This document shows positions 19,050-30,209 of a DNA stretch of 64,000 nt, one piece after another (positions within the stretch are counted from its first letter, which is position 1; every line of letters begins with the position of its first letter). Below the pieces are notes generated by a model, which was not told the DNA's origin, made no database searches, and saw nothing but the letters and a program-made list of their open reading frames with translations. This stretch comes from Siphonodentalium dalli (lineage: Eukaryota > Mollusca > Scaphopoda > Gadilida > Siphonodentaliidae), in assembly GCA_032622095.1 (NCBI GenBank), contig CP136062.1:225258578-225322577 (forward strand). The letters run 5' to 3'. A program made the translations under genes and the position numbers.

Positions 19050-19640
19050 CATATATCCATTAACTTGGTAACTGTTACCATGTGATAACTATGAATCGCA
19101 CGTTATCATATATACATTTGCCCCACCCTACCCAATCAGACTTCCGAAACCCTAGTATTACATTTACCCATAAGATACAATTATGTACCATAATATATCT
19201 ATTTACTTGGTGACTGTTGCCATGTGATAAATATGAATCACGGTTAATGATATATTGTTTTTCCCTCATCCTATCCATATACATGTATGATACATGAATT
19301 TAGACTTTCACAACTTCTTAGTTGTGAAATTTATGCACGAAATACCATTTAAGGTCACAATTATACATGTTCTTGGTAAATGGTATCAACTATCATTTAG
19401 AGCTACTAGTATAAATGAGAGTGTATGATATAATATAATATATCATATAGTGTATCATATCTATTTACTTGGTAACTGTTACCATGTGATAAAAATGAAT
19501 CACAGTCTATGGGATATTCATTTGCCCCCATACTATTTTTATATGATATATGCAATCAGATTTCCACAACTTATTATGAACTATAAATCATGTACATGTA
19601 TGCTAATATATCCATTTGCCCTCATTATATCCATATATGA
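19050..19640. repeat. Diverged ~150-400-bp repeats with TTACTTGGTAACTG motif
   Basis: A module TTTACTTGGTAACTGTTACC, ATGTGATAAATATGAATCAC, then a C-rich TTTGCCC/TTTCCC patch and ATGATACATGAATTT is repeated at about 19060, 19200 and 19455, and again in weaker form at about 20410 and 22700 inside the larger repeats. The module itself seems to be the building block of the ~1.2-kb units. Confidence 0.6.
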
Positions 19641-19754
19641 TCCATGAATTCAACTTCAAATGTATGTTAATTAAATTTAACTTCCAAAACTTGTTAAAGA
19701 TACATAATCTAAATTAACGTCCCTGAATTAGTATTCCTCGATTTCAGAGGTTAA

Positions 19755-19805
19755 AAAAACAAACAAACAAACAAACAAACAAACAAAAACAAAAACAAAG
19801 CAAAA
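19755..19805. repeat. (AAAC)n microsatellite
   Basis: A run of AAAC units, followed by AAAAAC and AAAGC variants, in the A-rich tract of repeat copy A. Confidence 0.9.
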
Positions 19806-22029
19806 CAAAGCATTCCTATCAGTCGAGAAATCCACCCATCAAAGCTGAAAGTTATCAGATAGAAAATTTCTAATTATGTTTTATTATCCACCACCTAAAT
19901 AGTTGGCGGCCATGCATATATTCAGCGAGCCGACCAACATACTCTTCATACCAAATTGCATTGAACAAAATGCCGATATAATATACTAGTAACTCGTTAT
20001 GGAAACTTTTATACCAAGGTTGACCGCGGTAAGCATTATCTTTGGAAATAAATCAATCTTGAAAACTAAAGCATCTTTTGAACAAATGATGCTATTGTTA
20101 GAACATGTTGACACAGGGACCATCAGGTCGGATTGTGTATCTTTAATGTCACAGAATGATTATATGCATATACTAGGAAATATGTTTACTGCAAATCAGA
20201 GTTTTCATTTGCTACAGTATAATTGATACATGTACCTGGTAGATACAATTTAAGTTCCAAAACTTATTGATGCTAGACTAGTGAATTTAATTGCTACTAT
20301 GCAACATAACTATTTTGCCCTCACCCTATTCATTTGACACTACTTTTCCAAAATAAAATTGTATCCATATGAAAGCTAACTTCTAAAACTTGCTAATGTC
20401 TCATACTAGCATACACTTATCTTGGCAACAGCTGCCATATATCAAATATGAATCACATTTTATGATAAATTTCTTATATATATTCCCATCTATGCATATC
20501 ATATGTTCACTCCCCCCCCCATATAAGACATGAAATTTACTTCCAAAATCTGTCAAAGTCAATGATACAGATCTCATTCGCATTCAAGGAACGTAAACAA
20601 GATCGGTTTAATATTAATGATATATTATTACAATAATCATTTTTGAAACTTATTCCGAATAATTTTGTTTTTGTTTTTGTTTTTTGTTTAACCTATGCTA
20701 AAAATGCTAAAAACAGACTAATTTAACCATGGCTTTATGCACGGATTAGTAAATGTCAGACAAGCATTTACTTGATAACAACTATGCTTAAATGACTATA
20801 AAACAGTTTTATATCTACACATAAAATACTACTATTTAAGGTGACCATTATGCATGTACATGTACTGGGTAATTGGTAACTATCATCAGTTAGAAACTAC
20901 TATTATAAATCAGAGTGTATGATATTAAATTTAACTTCCAAAACTTGTTAAAGATACATAATCTAAATTAACGTCCCTGAATTAGTATTCCTCGATTTCA
21001 GAGGTTAAAAAAAACTAAACATTTTTATCAGTCAAGAAACCCACCCATCAAAGCTGAAAGTTATCAGATAGAAATTTTCTAATTATGTTTTATTATCCAC
21101 CACCTAAATAGTTGGCGGCCAAGCATATATTCAGCGAGCCGACCAACATACTCTTCATACCAAATTGCATTGAACAAAATGCCGATATAATATAACTCGT
21201 TATGGAAAATTTTATACCAAGGTTGACCGCGGTAAGCATTACCTTTGGAAATAAATCAATCTTGAAAACTAAAACATCTTTTGAACAAATGATGCTATTG
21301 TTAGAACATGTTGACACGGCGAATATCAAGTCGGATTGTGTATCTTTAATATCACAGGTTTTATATCTTCACATAAAATACTGCTATTTAACTTTAAGGT
21401 GACCATTATGCATGTACATGTACTGGGTAATTGTTAACTATCATCAGTTAGAAACTACTAGTATAAATCAGAGTGTATGATATAATATATGCCTCACCCC
21501 ATATATGCAATTAAACTCTGAAATCTGTCCACTGTGGTATAGTTATTTATCCATACGATATATCAACTTTCCCCTATACAACATTATTGATATATGGAAC
21601 TAACTTCCAAAAACTGTTACTGCCACTTTTAGGCAAGGGTAAATTGGGTGGGTGTTTGAGGTCAACCGCTGAAACCAGATTGACTTTCAGACACTGACAT
21701 AACTTACCATGGCCTTTATATGCTTCTATCGGTAAATGCTACATTCAGGCATTTACTTGACAAGAGCAGAGTGATCAATAAATCACAGCCAGATTTGTGA
21801 TTCACGAAATTTAACTTCAAATGTATGTTAATGTCTCATCCATGCACAGTGTCCATCTACCAGTGAATGTCACATTTATACATTATGATATATTCCCCCC
21901 ACACCCAATTTATATCACAATTAGGCTCATACCCAATATATGGTACATGGAAAAATTAACTTCCAAAAGCTGTTAAAGATACATGATCCATATTAATGCT
22001 CCTAAATTACTATTCCTCGGTTTTCGGGG

Positions 22030-22090
22030 AAAAAAATAAAATATATATATATATATAAATAAATAAATAAATATATAAATAAATAAAATA
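22030..22090. repeat. (TA)n/(AAAT)n tract
   Basis: Low-complexity AT run in the same place within repeat copy C where copy A has (AAAC)n and copy B has only a short A run. Confidence 0.85.
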
Positions 22091-22800
22091 TTTAACCATA
22101 GACAAGAAACCCAGATATAAATTTTTGAATCAACATTAATCCTATTTTCACCACCTGAAATATATTTGGTGGACAACCATCTATTAAACGAGCCGACCAA
22201 CATGTTTACTCTTGATACTAAATTGCATTTAACAAAATGCTGATATACATGTATATAACATGTTTTTGGAAAATTTTCATACTAGGGCTGATAGCGATAA
22301 GTATTATGTTGCTATTAAATCAATCTTGAATACAAGTATCTCTTGAAGAAATGTTGTTATTATTGGAACCCGATGACTCGGGGACCAACAAATTGGATTG
22401 TGTATCTTTAATGTCACAGAATAATTATAATGTCACAGAATAATTATATGCATATATCAGGAAATATGTTTACAGAGTATTCATCTGCCACAGTATAATT
22501 GATACATATATACCTGGTAGATAAAATGTAAACCTCAAAACTTAATGACGCTAGTTTTATGAACTTAATTGCTACTATGCAGTATAACTATAGTAGCTCA
22601 CCCTACATGTATCCACATGACACTACTTTTTTAATACAAAATTATATCCATATGAAATTTAACCTCAAAAACTTGTTAATGCCTGAATACAAGTCACCAT
22701 TTTACTTGGTAACAGCTACCTTATATCAAATATGAATCACATTGTATGATAAATCCATATATTATATATATTCACATTTATGCATATCATATGTTCACTC

Positions 22801-23640
22801 ACCACCCCCCCCCCCCATATGAGACATTGCTAAACCTCTCTGATAAATCTGAGTTTATCTCTGTCATAAATCCATGTATGCATAGTGCGGAAGGGGGTCT
22901 GTGCTGGGGGTGGATTATATGTATATCTATTTGTATTTATATGGATGTATATGTATTCATGTTATTGTGTATGTGTATATACTCCATTTACATGCATGTT
23001 AAAGCGAGTAAACCACACAGGGGAGGTCACACTGCCAGTTAGTTTTAATTCTAATCCTAAAATTTTAATTCTCAATATAATAAATGGTATATTATTCACC
23101 TGTTTATATTTCCGATTGCTCTATCAGTCCTTATGCAAAGGTACATATAAATATAGTTCCATAGAACTATTAGTACGTTAAAAAAAAGGAACATTGTTTA
23201 CATATAACTGTCAACTGGCATATTTGCTCCTGAGTTGACTTTGAGTCTAAGCCTCTAAGGTCAAACAGATTTCCATGCCCAGCAGGCAATACCTCATAAG
23301 AGACACTTTTGTTCAAAAACATATTCCGGTACCTTTTTATATGTGCATGTATAGAAGGAAGTTTCACCCCCAAAAAAAAAGAAGAAAAAAAAGAGTAAAG
23401 TGACTAATTCACTAAGTCCTATAACCAAGTAGCATTTCGTATTAATTAAAACAATGGGATGTGTGACCTCCTCCACTAGTGTTCAACTCAACTGATGACT
23501 GGAATTCAATGTAATTGTAACTATTTTACCCCCCCCCCATTGTTTGAGCCTCTCTGTGTTACCACCCCCATTCTGGATGCCAATTAACCCTGCTATGGAG
23601 ACAACTAAAATGTCGAGCATATATAAACTCAATAAAACTC
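22801..23640. other. Unassigned AT-rich sequence, no gene
   Basis: It contains poly-C runs (22805-22815, 23531-23539), a TATATGTATAT/TATGTGTATA-rich stretch (22915-22990) and an A/G-rich tract (23372-23396). The two overlapping 98-codon ORFs at 22746-23181 read low-complexity sequence and show no domain. Confidence 0.5.
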
Positions 23641-24793
23641 ACCAAGAGCTGTAATGGTGAACAGAACCCAGTCACTTACGACTCTCGCGATAGCTCCTTT
23701 CCAGTCTCATGTGGGAACCCATTCTTTTTTCCCAAGTTCAAACGAATAAGTCCACGCTCCCTAACATGAAGTCTACGCGACTCGGACCACCAGGCGCCAG
23801 GTCAAAACTGATTCATTATAATCTCAAGCAAGGTTGTTGAAACGCTTCACGGCATAAAGTCAACGGCTATACAACACGATCACAATATTCTCGGTTACCG
23901 CGACCTAATTTTGTCGATATGCGAAGTCCACTTTTCACGACTCAACTTTCCGCGCTAGTAATTCCAATCACAACATTTATATCAACAATGTGACGCAATG
24001 TACTATGGCAAGCCGTAACGATAAAAAAATATATATCTAATTTTCGCCTTTCTTCAACGCATCCTGGCCAACTGAACAGAGTTATATACAAGTTACCACT
24101 TATCAGTGACCAATGTTGACCCTTTTGGTGAGTGCACGCAATCTTGAGCACGAAGTACCTAAACCCAGTGGGGGTGGCACAACTACATATCTCCCCTTGT
24201 AGGCCTATCCCGCATATATTCATAAAGGGTCTACTGTTCTCACCTATAATGAAACTGCTAAATTTCTCACTTATTCTGGATTAACCCGCACAAAATCCCA
24301 TGCTACAGTAATGCTCTTATCAGTCGACTTCTTGGCCGCGGCGGAGTTGTGGGTGGCTTTTCGCCCCGAGAGCTTTCCTAGGAAGGGCGGTGGGCCATAT
24401 TCCCGACGGGGTCCCGTGGAGTTGCCCGCGATTCTGCTATGGTTGTGAGGTCGATTGCTTGGAACATTACTGTAGCAGTCATATTTCAAGAAAAAATTTC
24501 CCTTAAATTTCAACACAACTACCCGTAAATAGCCGATAAACCCCTCATGCCAATCACCACCAAACACCATTATGTAAATATTTCTCATCATGTCTTGATC
24601 ATGTTCTCTTTATTCTATGCATTGACCACTTTTGATGATTCATTTACTTACTTCATGTTTCCAATCCATATTGAAAATATCCATAACTTAAGAACAACCG
24701 CCAAGTCCATTTGTGAGGTTCCACTATATCTATTATCTGTTGAGTCGGAGTCCAGTTGCTTCCCTATCTTGGTTTCTAACCACCGTCTGAAAT
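23641..24793. other. Higher-GC sequence upstream of ORF2, function unknown
   Basis: Base composition becomes more balanced, with a GC-rich patch at about 24325-24470. Minus-strand ORFs at 23942-24223 and 24271-24591 are open; the second has a basic, Pro/Ser-rich C-terminal half ending AWDFVRVNPE, but neither matches a family I know. It could be original LINE sequence, a fragment of a host gene or a separate insertion. An in-frame TGA at 24788-24790 separates it from ORF2. Confidence 0.4.
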
Positions 24794-27700
24794 ATGACGT
24801 GTGACTTGAGCCAATATAGGGCAGCAATAGGTATCTTCGACTCAGCAAAACGACCACTAGCCCCCAAAACTGTGAAAAACAGCACCCTTCACTTCGGAAA
24901 ATGCTTCAGTCCACCAAACGCAAGGTCGTTATTCCTGATTGCGCTCTTTTTATTACTATTATCCGGCGATATACATACAAACCCGGGACCGTTGTCTCAG
25001 ACCATAAACGTTGAGAATTCTATCTCAATTTTCCATTATAACATAAGGAGTATCCGTAATAAACTTGAAAAGATTGCAGACCTTATAAACGAATATGACA
25101 TTTTATGTTTCACCGAAACGCATCTTGACCCATCTTATCCTTCAAATCAATTAGAAATCGATGGATTTTGTACCCCAATTCGCGAAGACCGAGATTCAGA
25201 CGGCGGCGGAATATGTGTAATGTTCGCCGATCACTTAATATTTAATCGTAAAACCGAATTAGAATTCGACTCTTCTTGTCTCTGGTTTGAAATCCACTCA
25301 AAGAAAACTCGTATTGTTCTTGGAGTATCGTACAGATCTGCACAATTCTGCTCTCAAAATTATTGGGAACACCTGGAATCCTCAATATCAGACGCTCTCG
25401 ACATTTCCGAATACGTTGTCATTACAGGAGATTTTAACTCCAATTTCATGGATAGTTCATCGAAGTTGAAAAATATAACGGATGGTTTCAGCATGAAAAA
25501 TTCAATAATGGTCCCCACGAGAGTGACCTCCACCTCAAGCACGTTACTTGACCCAATTATTACTTCAAACTCTCTCCGTGTAATAGATGCCGATGTCCTA
25601 GATCTCGGAGTTTCAGACCACTTAGGTGTATATGCTACAATAACATTTGAAAACACGACCGCAGCGTCATTTCTAAGACAAGTGTGGAACTACAGAAAAG
25701 CTAACTTTTCCCATGCAAATAACCTACTTGCTAATGTCAACTGGGATGACCTCATAACACATGCATCGGATGTGAACACAGCTGCCAATAACTTTCAATT
25801 AGAATTTCTGTCCATAATGGCGAAAACAATTCCACAGTCGTACATTACAGTAAGAACTTCTGATAAAATCTGGTTCAACTCGGACATCCGTTTTGAGATA
25901 CGAAAACGTGACAGAGTTAGGAAAAAAGCCATGAAAAATGAAAACCCTGAAATCTGGAGAAAATACAAAAATATAAGAAACAAAGTCAATAACATGAAGA
26001 AGCACGCAAAAATTAAATTTGAAGAAAACCTAGAAGAACGAATAAGAGAAGCGTCCAACCCGCGAGACTTTTGGCGAATAATGCATTACCTACTAAACAA
26101 GAAACGAACAAAAAATATCCCCCCACTATACAGCTCCGCCGGTACTATCTCTGCTAACAATAAGACATATGCAATAGATGATAATGAAAAAGCCAAAATC
26201 TTAAACGACAGCTTCATTGCAAATTCTACAATTAATGGTGCTAAAAATAACCGGCCTAATTTTCCGAAACGCACCGCAAACACCATGCCTGACTTGATCT
26301 TCACAGAAACCGAGGTTGAAACAGCCATCAAATCTTTTAAACTTAACAAAGCCCACGGGCACGATGGGATTAGCGTTAGAATGCTCCGCGAAACAGCAAA
26401 ATCGATAGCTCACCCACTGGTCCTTCTATTCAGGAAATCTATCAATACAGAGAAATTCCCAAACTCCTGGAAATCCGCAAACGTGATCCCGATTTTCAAA
26501 AAAGACGATCCAGCTGACGCCAAAAATTATCGACCAATATCCCTTTTACCATGTGTATCTAAAATTTTTGAGAAAGTTGTTCTGAAACAGATTAGTAAGT
26601 TTTTCATCGAAAATGAGCTCTTGTATTTCCATCAATCCGGTTTTCTCCCAGGTCACAGTACAACATACCAACTATTAGACCTATACCACAACTTGTGCCA
26701 AACCCTCGATAAAGGACTATTTACATGTTCCATATTCTGTGATATATCCAAAGCTTTTGAAAGGGTTTGGCACAGGGGACTGATACATAAATTGAAAGCT
26801 TATGGATTAAAAGGAACGACTTTAAATTGGATAGAAGACTACCTAGATAACCGGACGCAAAGAGTCCTAGTCAATGACATATTTTCAAAATATGAGGTCA
26901 TCCCAGCAGGAGTGCCCCAGGGATCTATCCTGGGACCTTTCTTGTTCCTTGTCTATATAAATGATCTAGCCGATGGTATTGAATCGGTAACGAGAATGTA
27001 CGCTGATGACACTTGCCTCACGAATAGCCACTTTGATATTAATATACTTGAAGGTACTATGAACAGCGACTTAGACAAAATTACAGCGTGGTCCAAAAAC
27101 TGGCTGGTCAGCTTTAATCCAATTAAAACAGTTGGAATGTCCTTCTCATTGGTTGCTCCATCTACAGAGAATCCGAACCTCAAATTCGTGGGAAATTCAA
27201 TCGACTTTGTGGACAAGCATAAACATTTAGGTCTGGAACTCCAATCAAATCTCAAATGGAACGCCCACATCGAAGGCTCTGTCAAAAAGATTGCCTCGCG
27301 CCTATCTCAACTTCGTCGCATCAAATATCAACTAAACAGGAAAACCATCGAAATTATTTACAAAACATACATTTTACCACTATTTGATTATTCAGATGCC
27401 GTTTGGGACAATGCCTCTAACTATATGTTAGAAAAGCTTGACCGGCTTCATATCGATGCTGGCCGGATAGTCAGCGGTATCACCCGTTCTGCCTCGGGTG
27501 ATGCGGTATTACAGGAAGTTGGATGGCCTTCACTCAATAAAAGACGCCAAACACATAAATTGCAGGCACTCTATAAAATCGTCAACAATTTAGCACCAAC
27601 ATATCTATCCACTATACTTCCCCCCAGATCTCATGAAGTTGCAGACTATAATTGGAGACGCCCCAGTAAATTTTATTCATATTACTGCAATACTGAACAC

Positions 27701-28171
27701 TTCAAACAGTCATTTTCCCCAAAGATGGCCATGGAATGGAACAAACTTCCCAAATTAATCACTGACGTTGACCAATTTTCTACCTTCAAAACCAACTTGC
27801 AACATATAGATCCAACGCCCAGTCCCCCTCGACATTTCTACGTTGGACTTAGAAAATACAATATTTTTCACTGTCGCCTACGTAACTTGTGTAGTGAACT
27901 CCGATCTGATATGTTCAACAACTATATCGCTGACAGCCCCGCATGTTCGTGTGGAAACCGGTATGAAGACGCATATCATTATTTCTTCATGTGCCCATTG
28001 TACCAAAGAGAGCGCTCAGAATTATCTGAGAAACTAACCCGTGAAAATCTCATAATAAGCAACATTGCAGAACTCATGTGTGGAATACCTAATATCTCGT
28101 CCCAAAAAAATATGAGACTATTTGACATCACACAGCAATATATTGCCGCGACTAAACGTTTCGACCCCTAA
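24794..28171 (+). CDS. LINE ORF2: 2A-like motif, APE endonuclease, reverse transcriptase, 1125 aa
   Basis: The protein nicks target DNA and copies element RNA into the nick. The ATG lies two codons after an in-frame stop, so the start is well fixed. Residues 45-56 are a leucine-rich hydrophobic segment followed by SGDIHTNPGP (57-66), a 2A-like motif. The endonuclease spans about 75-290, with N83, E108, GDFN (212-215) and SDH (274-276), the expected catalytic set. The reverse transcriptase follows, from about 510: FCDISKAF (D650), PQG (708-710) and MYADD (D738, D739). The C-terminus has CSCG (C1051, C1053), H1062 and C1067, a zinc-knuckle-like motif common in this group. The overall type is CR1/L2-like. 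All key residues are present and the frame is unbroken, so the enzyme is probably functional; that is inference. Confidence 0.93.
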   Translation: MTCDLSQYRAAIGIFDSAKRPLAPKTVKNSTLHFGKCFSPPNARSLFLIALFLLLLSGDIHTNPGPLSQTINVENSISIFHYNIRSIRNKLEKIADLINEYDILCFTETHLDPSYPSNQLEIDGFCTPIREDRDSDGGGICVMFADHLIFNRKTELEFDSSCLWFEIHSKKTRIVLGVSYRSAQFCSQNYWEHLESSISDALDISEYVVITGDFNSNFMDSSSKLKNITDGFSMKNSIMVPTRVTSTSSTLLDPIITSNSLRVIDADVLDLGVSDHLGVYATITFENTTAASFLRQVWNYRKANFSHANNLLANVNWDDLITHASDVNTAANNFQLEFLSIMAKTIPQSYITVRTSDKIWFNSDIRFEIRKRDRVRKKAMKNENPEIWRKYKNIRNKVNNMKKHAKIKFEENLEERIREASNPRDFWRIMHYLLNKKRTKNIPPLYSSAGTISANNKTYAIDDNEKAKILNDSFIANSTINGAKNNRPNFPKRTANTMPDLIFTETEVETAIKSFKLNKAHGHDGISVRMLRETAKSIAHPLVLLFRKSINTEKFPNSWKSANVIPIFKKDDPADAKNYRPISLLPCVSKIFEKVVLKQISKFFIENELLYFHQSGFLPGHSTTYQLLDLYHNLCQTLDKGLFTCSIFCDISKAFERVWHRGLIHKLKAYGLKGTTLNWIEDYLDNRTQRVLVNDIFSKYEVIPAGVPQGSILGPFLFLVYINDLADGIESVTRMYADDTCLTNSHFDINILEGTMNSDLDKITAWSKNWLVSFNPIKTVGMSFSLVAPSTENPNLKFVGNSIDFVDKHKHLGLELQSNLKWNAHIEGSVKKIASRLSQLRRIKYQLNRKTIEIIYKTYILPLFDYSDAVWDNASNYMLEKLDRLHIDAGRIVSGITRSASGDAVLQEVGWPSLNKRRQTHKLQALYKIVNNLAPTYLSTILPPRSHEVADYNWRRPSKFYSYYCNTEHFKQSFSPKMAMEWNKLPKLITDVDQFSTFKTNLQHIDPTPSPPRHFYVGLRKYNIFHCRLRNLCSELRSDMFNNYIADSPACSCGNRYEDAYHYFFMCPLYQRERSELSEKLTRENLIISNIAELMCGIPNISSQKNMRLFDITQQYIAATKRFDP
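24965..24991 (+). other. 2A-like ribosome-skipping motif in ORF2
   Basis: It encodes GDIHTNPGP at residues 58-66 right after a hydrophobic, leucine-rich run. The consensus is D(V/I)ExNPGP; here His replaces the Glu, while NPGP is intact. In 2A motifs translation pauses and restarts between Gly and Pro (here G65/P66), which would release a 65-residue leader. 2A-like motifs at this position are known in APE-type non-LTR elements of invertebrates. Activity of this variant is not shown. Confidence 0.75.
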
Positions 28172-28664
28172 AAGATTTTATATTATATGTATGCATATGT
28201 GTGTCCATACGGATCCATATATGTGTACATGTGTATATTTAGGTGTATGTACATACATAAGTATATCACTTCTGAATATACTTAAAGGTGCTTCAGAAAT
28301 TTCAATTTTTATGTGGCAGTTATCTCACAAACGGACCAACCTCCCCCACAAACATGCACGTTCTTATCAATTGTCGGTACTGTCTTCCAGAGCGCTACAA
28401 AAATTAAAACCTAGTTCATGACTGTCTACTATTATTATTTTTTCACAATGCAGCCTCATTGTTTTAAACACAAATCTACACAACCTCTGGAAGGCAATAC
28501 AAATTATATATCTCTAAACTGATCATCATGTAAATACGTTTATATACCGTCATCTTGATCACATGTATGTAATATTATTGTATCGGGAGAGGAGCTTCGT
28601 AAGTTGTAAAAACTTGTGCCTCAATCCCTTTTGTATATTATACAAATAAAATATGTTTCAAGTC
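28172..28664 (+). other. LINE 3' UTR
   Basis: 493 bases from the ORF2 stop to the target duplication. It has TATGTGTATA-rich sequence early on and AATAAA at 28645-28650, 14 bases before the end, with no poly-A tail. The last ~80 bp, including ATCCCTTTTGTATATTATA, is also found as a relic at 14627-14690, so it is probably the conserved 3' end recognised by the reverse transcriptase. Confidence 0.7.
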
Positions 28665-30209
28665 ATATATACAGAGTCAGTGTTACTAAAGGTCAACTTA
28701 ATGTTTGAGTCCCCGAATATTTATATACAGAGTCAGTGTTATTAAAGGTCCACTTAATGTTTGATTCCCAGATTATTTCTATACAGAGTCAGTGTTATTA
28801 AAGGCTCACTTAATATTTGAGTCCCAGATTATTTATATACAGAGTCAATGTTTTTAAATGCCCATTTAATGTTTGACTCCTCGATTATTTATATACATAT
28901 ATATACAGAGTCAGTGTTATTAAAGGCCCACTTAATGTTTGAGTCACTGATTATTTATATATACAGAGTCAGTGTTATTAAAGGCCCACTTAATGTTTGA
29001 GTCCCCGATTATTTATATACAGAGTCAGTGTTATTAAAGGCCCTCTTAATGTTTGAGTCACTGATTATTTATATACAGAGTCAGTGTTATTAAAAGCCCA
29101 CTTAATTTTTGAGTCCCTGATTATTTATATACATATATATATACAGAGTCAGTGTTATTAAAGGCCCACTTAATGTTTGAGTCACTGATTATTTATATAC
29201 AGAGTCAGTGTTATCAAAGGCCCACTTAATGTTTGAGTCCCCGATTATTTATATACAGAGTCAGTGTTATTAAAGGCCCACTTAATGTTTGAGTCCCTGA
29301 TTATTTATATACATAGTCAGTGTTATTAGAGGCCCACTTAATGTTTGAGTCCCCGATTACTTATATACAGAGTCAGTGTTATTAAAGGCCCACTTAATGT
29401 TTGAGTCCCAGATTATTTATATACAGAGTCAGTGCTATTAAAGGCCCACTTAATGTTTGAGTCCCCGATTATTTATATACAGAGTCAGTGTTATTAAAGG
29501 CCCACTTAATGTTTGAGTCCCTAATTATTTATATACAGAGTCAGTGTTATTAAAGGCTCACTTAATGTTTGAGTCACTGATTATTTATATACATAGTCAG
29601 TGTTATTAAAGGCTCACTTAATGTTTGAGTCACTGATTATTTCTATACAGAGTCAGTGTTATTAAAGGCCCACTTAATGTTTGAGTCACTGATTATTTAT
29701 ATACATAGTCAGTATTCTTAATGGCCCACTTAATGTTTGAGTCACTGATTATTTCTATACAGAGTCAGTGTTATTAAAGGCTCACTTAATGTTTGAGTCC
29801 CTAATTATTTATATACAGAGTCAGTGTTATTAAAGGCTCACTTAATGTTTGAGTCACTGATTATTTATATACATAGTCAGTATTCTTAAAGGCCCACTTA
29901 ATGTTTGAGTCCCTAATTATTTTTATACAGAGTCAGTGTTATTAAAGGCTCACTTAATGTTTGAGTCACTGATTATTTATATACATAGTCAGTGTTATTA
30001 AAGGCTCACTTAATGTTTGAGTCACTGATTATTTCTATACAGAGTCAGTGTTATTAAAGGCCCACTTAATGTTTGAGTCACTGATTATTTATATACAGAG
30101 TCAGTATTATTAAAAGCTCACTTAATATTTGAGTCCCAGATTATTTATATACAGAGTCAGTGTTATTAAAGGCTCACTTAGTGTTTGAGTCCCCGATTAT
30201 TTCTATACA

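Larger units (their letters stand above)
19670..22800. repeat. Three tandem copies of a ~1.2-kb repeat
   Basis: Copy A starts at about 19670, copy B at about 20928 and copy C at about 21958. Each begins TTAACTTCCAAAA then CTGTTAAAGATACAT or CTTGTTAAAGATACAT, followed by a simple A-rich tract (about 19755-19800, 21007-21013, 22025-22090) and then a ~300-bp core with CACCACCTAAATAGTTGG (about 19890, 21098; diverged at 22150), GCGAGCCGACCAACAT (A, B; diverged in C) and TTGAACAAATGATGC. A and B are close to each other; C is more diverged and shorter. The ORFs at 19999-20226 and 21202-21402 are the same core in A and B and have no known domain. Confidence 0.8.
18845..24793. other. 5.95-kb non-coding inter-ORF region of the LINE
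   Basis: In related LINEs the two ORFs are adjacent or overlap; here they are 5949 bp apart. The first ~80 bp after ORF1 end in a poly-A run (18919-18932). Then comes AT-rich sequence with recurring phrases such as CTTGGTAACTGTTACCATGTG (about 19065, 19215, 19470), three ~1.2-kb repeats (19670-22800), and two stretches described separately below. I find no coding domain on either strand. I could not find a target duplication defining one clean insertion, so it may have been built in several steps or belong to the element itself. Confidence 0.6.
17150..28664 (+). mobile_element. Complete CR1/L2-type LINE inserted in the satellite
   Basis: The element starts AGACAAGACAAGATGGCGGC and ends with AATAAA (28645-28650) and ATATGTTTCAAGTC. 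The 11-mer ATATATACAGA flanks it at 17139-17149 and 28665-28675. Removing the element and one copy of this 11-mer gives a continuous in-phase satellite monomer, which is what target-primed reverse transcription into the array would leave. Both ORFs are open from start to stop, so the insertion looks recent. At 11.5 kb it is about twice the usual size because 5.95 kb of non-coding sequence lies between the ORFs; later insertions into the element are the simplest explanation. Confidence 0.85.

Noticed and set aside
22746-23181. Two overlapping 98-codon ORFs
   Set aside because: They read a TATGTGTATA-rich low-complexity stretch in two frames and have no domain.
24271-24591. 106-codon minus-strand ORF ending AWDFVRVNPE
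   Set aside because: The composition looks somewhat coding-like, but I recognise no family and it lies in an inter-ORF region; kept only as a note in the region entry.
17150-28664. Two separate LINEs, one giving ORF1 and another ORF2
   Set aside because: Only one pair of target duplications is seen and the satellite resumes in phase; two elements would need a satellite remnant or a second duplication between them. Not fully excluded.
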